NCBI GenBank assembly: GCA_041946675.1 | Contig: JBHGAU010000015.1 | Coordinates: forward strand, 1 to 46,533 | DNA from: CAWBKV01 sp041946675 | Lineage (GTDB): Archaea; Halobacteriota; Methanosarcinia; Methanotrichales; Methanotrichaceae | Direction: 5' to 3' | Length of the DNA: 46,533 bases | Shown here: positions 36,342-44,272 of the stretch, in pieces | Layout: every line of letters begins with the position of its first letter | Numbering within the stretch: the stretch's first letter is position 1 | Translations under genes and position numbers: made by a program | Notes under the pieces: generated by a model | Database searches by the model: none | The model's input: the letters and a program-made list of their open reading frames with translations, nothing else | Told to the model about the DNA's origin: nothing

Positions 36342-37586
36342 CTACTCCTTCTCTTTCGTATTCTTTACATCTGCAAAGTCCCAAATGCCCCATAAGGCCA
36401 GACCGAAACCATCACGGCGGTCCTGTTTATTATCACAGACCGATCTCAACCATAGACTTTTGGCAAGAGTCGCAGCATCCATATCCCCTTCAATCTCGAA
36501 GAAATAGACTGAACCTGCTGGGACAAGCCTTCGGATGGGCTTGGGTCCTCTCCTGTCCTTTTCCAAACTCCAGCCGCTGATGGGCTTCCAGCGTTCGGTA
36601 CATGCTGAGACAAGCTTAAGCATCAATCCTTTTGGCCAGTAATCAGGAGCTTTGCCCTCTTCGTCCTCAGGCCAACCCTTAAGCCAGCCTGGCTTCCATC
36701 CATCTGAGAATATAGCGGGCGTGGCTAAAACCATGCGAACTTTATTTCCGGTAAACTTTGAGGCCAATTCCGAGGGGAAGTCCCAAGCATCTTGAGTATC
36801 GCATGACTTCCAGCGGGCCAATCGTCTCTCTCCACCAATAGTGTTAAATTGATCGACATCTGCAAGGTCATTGGCGAAATTGCCCTCATTTTCTATTCTG
36901 GCTGCAAGTTCAATACCATTCGCCATATCCTTAACAGAGAAATCAAGTCCAATAGTCTCAAAGAGCTGAGTATCTTTAGCGACTCCAAGATCTTTATCTA
37001 TTTTAACGTGAGTCCTAGACTCTTTTTGCGGAAGGTTCAGAAAAAGGTCCAGGAAATTAGAGTTTCCTGCATTCATATCTGGATCGGGAGGTGATTCAAA
37101 GCAATCTCCTTTAGCATTTATTAGCCATTTTTTTATCATCTCCATTGACCAGAGAGATGGTATCTTGGCAGGCTTGAATTCACCTTTTACGCTTTCAGGC
37201 AGCATTGCTGGAAGCAAACCGCCGATCGGAAGATTACAATCGCAGTCTTTCCAATCATCCGAATCAAGGTCCACTGGCCGGATGGCATAAGCCAAATCCT
37301 CTCTTTTTCTATTCTCCTCTTTGACCAGAATATCTTTGGGTGCAGGTATGTAAAGCCTGCCTTGCCAGAAAGGTAGAGGCCCTGAAATCGAGATCTGCTT
37401 AAGAGCCTCAATTGTCTCATTTTCGAAATCGCTATTCTTTGCATTTCCCAGCATTGTCCTGAGTGACCCCGCCAAAACTGAAGGATAAAGCCAGTCCAGA
37501 GATCTCATGCGGACCCCCAATCCAAAAGGTCGGCCATCTCTGGCAATGAGTGGATCATGGGCGGTTATTGTTAGATATGTCGCCAT
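36342..37586 (-). CDS. cmr3: Type III-B Cmr3 (Cas5-like)
   Basis: This Cas5-family subunit of about 414 residues caps the crRNA 5' tag and binds Cmr2. It opens ITAHDPLIARDGRPFGLGVR and has the central PSVLAGSLRTMLG and RRLVPAGSVYFFEIEG parts and the C-terminal RDGFGLALWGIW. I chose ATG 37586 (MATYLT), whose first base overlaps the cmr2 stop as TGATG; an ATG two codons earlier lies too close to GGAGG. Confidence 0.94.
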   Translation of the reverse strand: MATYLTITAHDPLIARDGRPFGLGVRMRSLDWLYPSVLAGSLRTMLGNAKNSDFENETIEALKQISISGPLPFWQGRLYIPAPKDILVKEENRKREDLAYAIRPVDLDSDDWKDCDCNLPIGGLLPAMLPESVKGEFKPAKIPSLWSMEMIKKWLINAKGDCFESPPDPDMNAGNSNFLDLFLNLPQKESRTHVKIDKDLGVAKDTQLFETIGLDFSVKDMANGIELAARIENEGNFANDLADVDQFNTIGGERRLARWKSCDTQDAWDFPSELASKFTGNKVRMVLATPAIFSDGWKPGWLKGWPEDEEGKAPDYWPKGLMLKLVSACTERWKPISGWSLEKDRRGPKPIRRLVPAGSVYFFEIEGDMDAATLAKSLWLRSVCDNKQDRRDGFGLALWGIWDFADVKNTKEKE

Positions 37587-39580
37587 CAGCATGCCTCCTG
37601 GTATGGCTCCTCATTACTTTGGGATTTTCTTCCTTTTGCCTGTTTCATTGCAGCTGCTATCCTCCGAGCAAGAATCAACTCGGAAGCCAATTTGTTAATT
37701 GCCTCGTAAGGATCTAATTCATTTAGCATATCTTTGATATCATCTTTGGTAAGAATAGGTAATTTTGCTTTTCCTTTCTTGCGATAGATTAGCCTTAATG
37801 CATCAGCCGCAATAAGATCTCTAAGCTTCTCCTTCTCATCGTTAGAAGAAGTTCCCCAATCCCTGTAATCTTCAGCCAATTCGTGCATTTCATAGGCAAT
37901 GCTATCTGGTAATAGATTATTGGAATGCATCTCAGCCCAATTAAGAAGACGCTTATCGAGCCCTTTTTTATCCTTAGGTTTCCATTGCTCCCCAACTTTT
38001 ATTGGTGCCCCACTCCTTGGGTGAATATGAACCGCAAGCCCATTTCGCTCATCGTTTAAGTTACTTGATTTACTTCCCTTTTTGGCCGCCTTTTCGGCTT
38101 CTTTGCCAAAGCTTAGGATATCTTCCAGAGGTTCCATCGAATGGCCTATCGCAATTCCAACTGATAACGTAGCGCAGTTTCCTTCTTCATCAAGGTAGCT
38201 CTTCAGTAGATTCCCGAAAATATCGTGCAGCTTTCTTGCTACCTGAAGACAGTAATCCAAGGGCAGAAAGGCCAAAACATCATCACCTCCAGAGTAAACC
38301 ATGCAGCCATGATTCTTCTCCACAACATTTCTTGCAATTTTAGCAAATTTGGCTAACTTAGCTGAAAAATCATGATGTTCCTTTGAGGTTTTCCTGGCAG
38401 CTATCAATTTTCCCATGCGATCTCCATCAGCAATTAAGATCGCATAGTAGCGTTGTGGTTCGCCCAAGCCGAAGCATTTTTCTCCTTTTTCCGTTTCACC
38501 CTTTTTCTGTAGACGCTCAACAAAGCCTTTTATTAATTTAAGGTCCTCAATATCCTCCTTTGAGATATTAACCTCCCATCCCCTCCACTTATGATGGATA
38601 TTCTCTTTAGGACTAGAACTATTCTTACCATCATTTATCATTCCTGCAATCCTTGGGAGATATAAGATCTGACCATCAAAAGGGAAATCCGGATACCGTC
38701 TATTTCCATTATACAGTCTGCCAGCCCCTTGAGCTATGGTTTGATTCTTTTTGCAGATTCCCTTGATTCTATTTAGAAGTTCATCTGCACCTACATCCGA
38801 TTTCTTCACCCCACGAATCCACGGGTCTAAGGCTACACGTACGACAGATGGAAAAGCCTCTAGCTCTATGGGAGGCTGCTCTATTTTGCTTTCATCCTTG
38901 CGCCAGCCAAGCCGCTTTGTTAGACCGATAGCACAAAGCTGTTCTCCATTCTGCAACCGCATTTTAATAGCTAATTCTCTTGGGATTTCATCATCTTTTT
39001 TGAGCACACTCTCCCTGGCTCCATCCAAAGATGATTTGGGAATTCCGAAATATTTATCTGGATCTTCATAGGGGAGATCAAAATTTCTAATGGATTTTCT
39101 GCCACCAAGAAGCCGCATCAATTTCTTATGGGCTTCTTGATATATCTCGGGATCATCTCCATTTAGTGGAACCCAGGCTGAATAGAATTCAATGATATCA
39201 TTAACCTGCTTTTCCCAAATATCCTCACGAATAAATTCGCCTGCAAGAGATTTAGCGCCATTTGCATAGCGCATCCACTCTTTACATGCTGAGTCTTGCA
39301 CATCTATATCTAATTCGGCAGGATTTATTCCTTCATGCAGTTTAGCTAGGATTATATTACCAACATTGTAGGCTCCAGGATTTGGATCTGGATCAAGTTC
39401 TTTGCTCCCTACCTTCAGAGCTGGAAATATAAGCTCTCCAGATTCCGATATTTTATTTGCCGCTGCTTTGCTGATTTCCGAGAGAAGATGAGAGCCGAAC
39501 CAGAGATCCCTAGTGCGCCGAGCTGCTGCAATGAAGTCCTGCACCGGCCCGATAGAAAGGACATACAGGTAAGCGATCAT
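37586..39580 (-). CDS. cmr2: Type III-B Cmr2/Cas10, cyclase-competent, no HD domain
   Basis: A 664-residue Cas10. It begins directly with the palm-like ISIGPVQ-type start (YVLSIGPVQDFIAAARRTRD, LWFGSHLLSEISKAAANKI), with no N-terminal HD nuclease domain. The cyclase motif is intact (MVYSGGDDVLAFLPLDYCLQ, about residue 433), preceded by YYAILIADGDRMGKLIAA, which holds the other metal-site Asp. The C-terminal helical D4-like part follows. It should make cyclic oligoadenylate on target RNA binding but not cut ssDNA. It overlaps cmr1 by one base. Confidence 0.96.
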   Translation of the reverse strand: MIAYLYVLSIGPVQDFIAAARRTRDLWFGSHLLSEISKAAANKISESGELIFPALKVGSKELDPDPNPGAYNVGNIILAKLHEGINPAELDIDVQDSACKEWMRYANGAKSLAGEFIREDIWEKQVNDIIEFYSAWVPLNGDDPEIYQEAHKKLMRLLGGRKSIRNFDLPYEDPDKYFGIPKSSLDGARESVLKKDDEIPRELAIKMRLQNGEQLCAIGLTKRLGWRKDESKIEQPPIELEAFPSVVRVALDPWIRGVKKSDVGADELLNRIKGICKKNQTIAQGAGRLYNGNRRYPDFPFDGQILYLPRIAGMINDGKNSSSPKENIHHKWRGWEVNISKEDIEDLKLIKGFVERLQKKGETEKGEKCFGLGEPQRYYAILIADGDRMGKLIAARKTSKEHHDFSAKLAKFAKIARNVVEKNHGCMVYSGGDDVLAFLPLDYCLQVARKLHDIFGNLLKSYLDEEGNCATLSVGIAIGHSMEPLEDILSFGKEAEKAAKKGSKSSNLNDERNGLAVHIHPRSGAPIKVGEQWKPKDKKGLDKRLLNWAEMHSNNLLPDSIAYEMHELAEDYRDWGTSSNDEKEKLRDLIAADALRLIYRKKGKAKLPILTKDDIKDMLNELDPYEAINKLASELILARRIAAAMKQAKGRKSQSNEEPYQEAC

Positions 39581-40923
39581 TATTTCACCTCCACGAAGCC
39601 GTTCTCCTTTACATATGCAAGGAATCCCTCAATGGCACATCCTGATGAAGAGCGAGCTGGCAAACCTGGCTTTGAGCTGCTCAATGGAGAGTTGGGATAG
39701 CTGGCCAGCGTAGGATCGCGTATTTTCTTGAAATGAGGATTTCCATTCGCCTTCTCCAAAACCACTTCATCTGGGGATGGAGCGTTTAGCTTGAGTATTA
39801 ATTGTAAAACATCGCCATTCCTGCACATCATAGGCCTCAATATTAGCGGGCTTGACATCCTTGTTTTCTCCTCCCCGTGAAATACAGGATATAACTCAGT
39901 GTCTCTGGGGTCTCCAAAATTCAGATCTTTAAAATGAAACACAATCGGAAGGCCTAGCTCCGCTCTGGGAAAAGCATCATTGGGGATTGCAGGCATTCTG
40001 GAATGGCGCGTGGATCGGCTATTTGTGGCCTGTCTTATGCTCTCAGGCTCAGGCCAACGTGATCTTCCAGGTCGATTTTGGCTCGATCCAAGATTCCTGC
40101 CAACACCTTGTCCTTGCCTGAAGGCCTGCATTAGGCCCACTACCTCAGTCCAATCCTGCAATACGTTTATACTATTACTTTTTCGTACCAAGAAGCTACT
40201 TGGCAGAGTCGGCCAATCCTGTGAGCTTGATAATTTAACGCCAAATTGCTTCAAACAAGATTTGTACCAAGAGCTCGGTGGTTCTTTTTGGGCTTGAGCA
40301 GGCAAATCGGCGGTGATGCTACTTCTATCAGGGGGTGCAAGCTCTTTGCAGTATAAAGCACCAGCACCACGTCTTGTCCTTGCCCCAATTCCTCCAAAGT
40401 TCACCCAGGCCCAAACGGCAGAATTTATATCCTGAGATAAGCCTTGCGGATAAGTCAGCTTCAATTCAAATGAGACATTAGCGGTGCAATTAGCAGGAGG
40501 AATCCCATCCCTTTTGTTTCCTTGGAATGGAAAGAGCGCATAAGGTGGATGGTTTTTCTCGAACCGAGGAAAGTTCTTGTCATCAGGGAAATAGGCGCAG
40601 GGATATGTTTTTCCTTGCGATTTTATTTTAACCTCTAAAGCAACTTGACTTGGCTTCTCCGTTGTCCCCCAGATCTCGCCTTCTCGCTGATGAAGCTCTG
40701 TCAATGTCTTATAATCTGATCCTCTCGTAGCCCTCCACCACTGTCTTAATTGACCTCTAATGCTGGACGGCCTCACCAATGTAACCGGATCGTTCTTTCC
40801 GGCATCGGCGCCGCCTCCAAGAATCGGCGTAATTACCTGAATCTCATAGACCTTGATAAGCATATTGGGATAGTATTCCACATTCTTGGGCTTCCCTGGG
40901 CATTTGACTACGCTACGCAACAT
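39580..40923 (-). CDS. cmr1: Type III-B Cmr1 (Cas7-like terminal subunit)
   Basis: A 447-residue RAMP protein that caps the 3' end of the crRNA filament. Signatures are YEIQVITPILGGGADAGKND, VRPSSIRGQLRQWWRATRG and FGGIGARTRRGAGALY. The first ATG (40923) follows AGGAGTG by about seven bases; the conserved part begins near residue 22. It is the first gene of the operon, with TATA boxes about 120-150 bp upstream. Confidence 0.95.
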   Translation of the reverse strand: MLRSVVKCPGKPKNVEYYPNMLIKVYEIQVITPILGGGADAGKNDPVTLVRPSSIRGQLRQWWRATRGSDYKTLTELHQREGEIWGTTEKPSQVALEVKIKSQGKTYPCAYFPDDKNFPRFEKNHPPYALFPFQGNKRDGIPPANCTANVSFELKLTYPQGLSQDINSAVWAWVNFGGIGARTRRGAGALYCKELAPPDRSSITADLPAQAQKEPPSSWYKSCLKQFGVKLSSSQDWPTLPSSFLVRKSNSINVLQDWTEVVGLMQAFRQGQGVGRNLGSSQNRPGRSRWPEPESIRQATNSRSTRHSRMPAIPNDAFPRAELGLPIVFHFKDLNFGDPRDTELYPVFHGEEKTRMSSPLILRPMMCRNGDVLQLILKLNAPSPDEVVLEKANGNPHFKKIRDPTLASYPNSPLSSSKPGLPARSSSGCAIEGFLAYVKENGFVEVK

Positions 40924-41038
40924 GCCATCACACTCCTTTGCATTTTTGTTTAATTATTTTCTAAGTTTGGTCAACTTCTTAAAAAATAAATTCCATTAAT
41001 ATAACTTAGGCTCTTGCGCTAAATCATCCAGCGTGACC

Positions 41039-41137
41039 TATATAAATACATTTTAACGCAAGATATAAATGTCCAATTCCTAACAGAAAGTGACCAATCG
41101 CAGCTTCGAGCACCCTATATCACTCCATTACTATTTG
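41039..41137 (-). promoter_or_regulatory. cmr operon promoter region
   Basis: On the minus strand TTTATATC (41072-41079) and TTTATATA (41039-41046) are good archaeal TATA boxes; the second would place the start near 41013, leaving a 5' leader of about 90 nt before cmr1. Just upstream, TTCGAGCACC (41105-41114, plus strand) differs by one base from the leader motif, and 41113-41137 matches the tail of the solitary repeat unit. Confidence 0.55.
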
Positions 41138-41313
41138 AATTCATATTTCGATTCCATTGAGCCCATTGTCTAGGACATTGATGCAACTTTCCAAGCCTTT
41201 GCTACTATTAAACCACCTCGCTTATCCCTTCCTCTCATAACTTATATACTTTTCGAATAAGATACGCTTTAATCATTACTAAACAAAACTTAGATAATAT
41301 TAATAATAAATTA

Positions 41314-41407
41314 CTATTCGCCAAAAAAACGGCAAATAGTATTGAAGTGATATCGGGTTAGATCTTTTTCAATGGGGCCACGGCTTTCAGCCATGGAAAT
41401 TGTCTAA
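41314..41407 (-). ncRNA. Candidate solitary crRNA-like RNA upstream of cmr
   Basis: Reading leftward: TATAAATA at 41437-41430, a predicted start near 41407, a CRISPR-like repeat (41400-41366) ending ATTGAAAA, about 26-35 nt of guide-like sequence beginning AGATCTAACCCGATATCACT, and a 9-bp hairpin (CTATTTGCC 41339-41331 with GGCGAATAG 41322-41314) with a U7-rich loop followed by an AT-rich run. Twenty-two of 25 guide positions (41357-41333) equal plus-strand 41113-41137 near the cmr TATA boxes. The arrangement recalls CreA/CreR-type crRNA-like regulators, but no expression evidence exists and the first eight guide bases do not match. Confidence 0.45.
41366..41400 (-). repeat. Solitary divergent CRISPR repeat upstream of cmr1
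   Basis: A 35-bp element with the array repeat's ends but stem GGCT/AGCC and a loop one base shorter. Its minus-strand end is ATTGAAAA rather than ATTGAAAC. No second repeat lies nearby. It has the same orientation as the array and as the other solitary repeat at 31520. Confidence 0.85.
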
Positions 41408-41553
41408 TCAAATATATCTCATTCAACCGTATTTATATCTAGCGGAGCTATGATTGCCGATTCAATGAATACTTAACGCGATATTACGTAGTCAGTCTAG
41501 ATATGAACATCCTGTCCGAGTTGTTCAAAGCAGTCCGCGAGACTCCTTCCAGC

Positions 41554-42072
41554 TCAGCGACAAGCCAAATCCTGGAAATCTTCCCCACTGCCAGACAAAA
41601 TCATCGCCTTAGATCTTTGGACTGGATTAGACGGCGAAATTTTTGCAATTGAGTTGCGGCATAATTTTGGGGATCGTATAGAATCAGCCCGTCGAGGGCG
41701 ATCCCCAGATAAAGCGGTGGCAGCACAGCCTCGAACTCTTCTCGGGTTTTTGCCAGGACAGAGATCCGACCTCGCCAATTTTGCGGGAGGATATTTTGTT
41801 TTTCTGTAACGTTCAATCTGACGTTCCGGCAAGTCTTTGGCGATGACCAGAGCACCCCAGTCTCTCCCCTCTTTTGCTTCACCTCTGGCACGGGAGACGA
41901 AGAAAACAACGGCCACAAGCCTTTTGCCCAATCCATGTTGATAAATAGATAGCCACGTCGATATCGTTTAAATCATCCCTCTCCAGGAAAGACCCAAAGA
42001 CGTAGGCGAAATCGACTTCATCAATCCCGCTATAATAGTGCCTATAAACTCCGGAGCTTTATTCTTATTCAT
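41554..42072 (-). pseudogene. Decayed nucleotidyltransferase (MNT-type) genes
   Basis: Three frames carry pieces of minimal nucleotidyltransferases. Near 41950-42040 the sequence reads YVFGSFLERDDLNDIDVAIY, the GS...DxD active-site motif. Further left a second copy reads VSRARGEAKEGRDWGALVIA (Gly of GS and one Asp lost), then shifts frame to LPQNWRGRISVLAKTREEFE and ALDGLILYDPQNYAAT. Frameshifts near 42050, near 41940 and near 41820 break the genes. MNT proteins usually pair with HEPN partners as toxin-antitoxin; none is seen here. Confidence 0.55.
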
Positions 42073-42129
42073 TGGATGTTCCCTACTGCTTACAGCGCTT
42101 CTAAAATGATAAGACTTTCTGAGAAATTA

Positions 42130-42303
42130 TCAAGACCTGATACCGCGCTTCTTGGCCCACTCTTCGAGATCCTCAACCTCATCCTTGTGGGCCTCGATAT
42201 AAGCCCATAGGTCATCAGCGCACTCAGTCTCTTCTTCTTCGGGGATTCCATCAATTTCAAAAGGGACTTCCTTTTTTGTGATTCTCGTTTTGCTTGAGGC
42301 CAT
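42130..42303 (-). CDS. Small antitoxin-like protein (57 aa)
   Basis: A 57-residue frame from ATG 42303: MASSKTRITKKEVPFEIDGI, a Glu run (PEEEETECADDLW), and a helical C-terminus ending EWAKKRGIRS. The charge and size suit an antitoxin of the RelB type. It follows the RelE-like gene after 26 bp in the same direction, giving a toxin-first pair. AAGGTGA lies about 12 bases before the start. Confidence 0.5.
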   Translation of the reverse strand: MASSKTRITKKEVPFEIDGIPEEEETECADDLWAYIEAHKDEVEDLEEWAKKRGIRS

Positions 42304-42329
42304 CGGTATATAATCACCTTCAATAGTAT

Positions 42330-42608
42330 TTATCTGTAATCGGAGTCTCGCCGCCGTGGAAATATTCTGGCCACCCAGATCTCATGCTCTGCCTTTAAGA
42401 CGGCATACTCAACTCTCCACCGACCTATCCGTAGCCTATAGACTGATTCCGTTTTGCCCTCGATCTTTATTATATCCATTCCGGGATGAGGGGTATATGG
42501 ATCTATTTTGAGTGTCTCTAAATGGTCATAGATATTCTCTGATTGATCGCAATTCATTTTATCCAGCTTTTTCCTGGCAGGTCGGAGGATTTTAAGAGTA
42601 AAATTCAT
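42330..42608 (-). CDS. RelE/ParE-family toxin
   Basis: A 92-residue protein from ATG 42608 (MNFTLKILRPARKKLDKMNC) with the RelE/ParE fold order: helix pair, DIIKIEGKTESVYRLRIGRW, RVEYAVLKAEHEIWVARIFP and a basic end RRRDSDYR. RelE members cut mRNA on the ribosome. The frame continues 126 nt upstream, but the fold starts at this ATG. The presumed antitoxin follows it. Confidence 0.75.
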   Translation of the reverse strand: MNFTLKILRPARKKLDKMNCDQSENIYDHLETLKIDPYTPHPGMDIIKIEGKTESVYRLRIGRWRVEYAVLKAEHEIWVARIFPRRRDSDYR

Positions 42609-42669
42609 GTCTAGGCAATCTATCCATATTTCTTCAAGAGATTCTCTCATCAACACATCATTCAGCATC

Positions 42670-43638
42670 TCAAATATCTGTAATGTTGTGATTATCCTCT
42701 GCCGTAAATCCCCCCATCCCAAAATGCGCCCCATACCCCACCGCTACCGGCCCCCGCACTTTTTTTGAAAACTCAATCCTGAACCCATACCCCGCACTTC
42801 CTGCCCGCCGCCCCTCGCCAGAGCTTCGTGCCCTGTGGAAGCTTGCCCACCCCACCCTGCGCCCAGCCAATTCAGTAAAAGATACAGGTTCAACCGCCAC
42901 AGGTTCAGGAAATCCCTCCAATCGAAGCAGCCTCCTAAGCTCATGCTCCGGGCTTCCGATCTGCAATCCCCTATCCACCTTGGGAACCCCAGCCCTAGTA
43001 GCCTTCGGATGTCTCGTCGAAATGAAGGGTGTCCTCGAAATCCATATCGGTGATTCAGCCAGTAGGGGACACTCCCCTCTGCTCACATCCAGTCCTCCGA
43101 TATCGCCGGGCAGACCCAAGCTCATGAGAATAAGCTGCACATCAAGGCCATGTATTTCCCTCAGGTTCTCCAGAGCGTCTCTCTCTACAGGGCCGAAGCC
43201 TGCAGCCGCATAAACTGTAACATGCGTAATCTCTCCATTGCGACCTCTGCCTAAGGCCAGGTTGGACTCGCTCAGGATGTATGCATGTGCATGGCCTTTC
43301 AGCGGCTTCCCTTCATTATCGCAGCCTGTGAAGATGAATGAGCCGTCTGATAAATCGACTAAGGCAACATGTATTCGCTCTGCCAGCAAAATGGCCTCTG
43401 TTAGCCTTGGAGCTCTACTACTCAGGGAAAAGCGGGCCACAGTTGGGTTATCTAATGATGATGTTTTCATGACTGATCCCGCTAAACTCCCTTGAAAAGA
43501 ATTGCCGGCAGAAGATGGCTCCATGCTGGTTGCCTCTTCAAATATCTCAGCGAAGCTATTTTCTACACCAGCTTTGATTGATATTATCATCCCTCCCACA
43601 GTGGCAGAATAACTGCTGCCAGATAGGTGCCTGTGCAC
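42670..43638 (-). pseudogene. csb2: 5'-truncated Csb2 (type I-G Cas5/Cas6 fusion) relic
   Basis: The 322-residue frame matches the C-terminal part of Csb2 (GSU0054 family): LTEAILLAERIHVALVDL, a GCDNEGKPLKGHAHAYIL block, GEITHVTVYAAAGFGPVERD, then YGFRIEFSKKVRGPVAVGYG and AHFGMGGF near the end. The N-terminal Cas5-like part is missing: a stop lies directly upstream of the GTG, and no ribosome site is well placed. Csb2 is the Cas5-Cas6 subunit of type I-G Cascade, the subtype known for Cas4-Cas1 fusions. No csb1 or csx17 is in the window. Confidence 0.7.
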
Positions 43639-44272
43639 TTATCCCTCGTCGGCGAAAACACAAAGATGTCATGAGATAAAAGGGTGACCCTCAGATGGAT
43701 AACACTATCAGAAAATTTTTTCCAATTGGTTGAACTAAAGAAAATATTTCAAGAATAGTGAGAATGGTGATATTTTATGAGCCTGGGCAGACATCACCAG
43801 TTTCAAATTTTATGCTAGGCTAACGAAGGCAAAGGTAAGAGATTCACCATAACCTAAGCCTGCATGAGCAATACCTCTTGCAGCTTAATAGTCTTCATAG
43901 GAGGATAGCGTCTGCCCAAGCAATCTACATCCACTCAGAGCTATTAGAGTCTAGCGTTCTGCATTCGGCAAACATGACTAACAGGACTAATCTTAATCCA
44001 TTCAATCCTAAAGCATGCGCTATCCAAAACCTTCCCCCGGAGAGGGGCTAGGGGTAGCACGTGCGGCGACTGAGCACGCTAGGATAGCCGTCAGTTTTAG
44101 CCCCAAAAAGTGCGGAGCTAATGATTATTTTTATTCTTCAGATGCGCCGTGGCTAAATATCGTTCGTTTGGCATGCAATGAAGCAAAACTAAGAATGCAA
44201 TGATTCTCACATAGCATCAGAATCGTACCCAAAAAGCTGGAAACATTTAGTTTAAGGCTGTCAAAACTTTAA
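43639..44272. other. Intergenic stretch with decayed sequence
   Basis: About 630 bp without a supported gene. I looked for the missing N-terminal part of csb2 and for csb1 upstream and found no continuation. A GC-rich stem-like segment (CCCCC...GGGG...GGGG, about 44033-44056) resembles small intergenic repeat elements. Confidence 0.45.

Larger units (their letters stand above)
40924..41553. other. Upstream region of the cmr operon
   Basis: No protein gene. From right to left it carries a promoter-like TATAAATA (minus, 41430-41437), a solitary repeat (41366-41400), a terminator-like hairpin (41314-41339), a site matching the tail of that repeat (41113-41137), a motif shared with the CRISPR leader (41105-41114) and two TATA boxes for the cmr operon. 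Confidence 0.7.

Noticed and set aside
42090..42323. 77-residue minus-strand frame MKVIIYRWPQAKRESQ
   Set aside because: A shadow of the 57-residue antitoxin-like frame, very basic and without family features.
44015..44203. 62-residue plus-strand frame in the gap right of csb2
   Set aside because: Low-complexity start from a GC-rich repeat-like segment, no ribosome site, no family.
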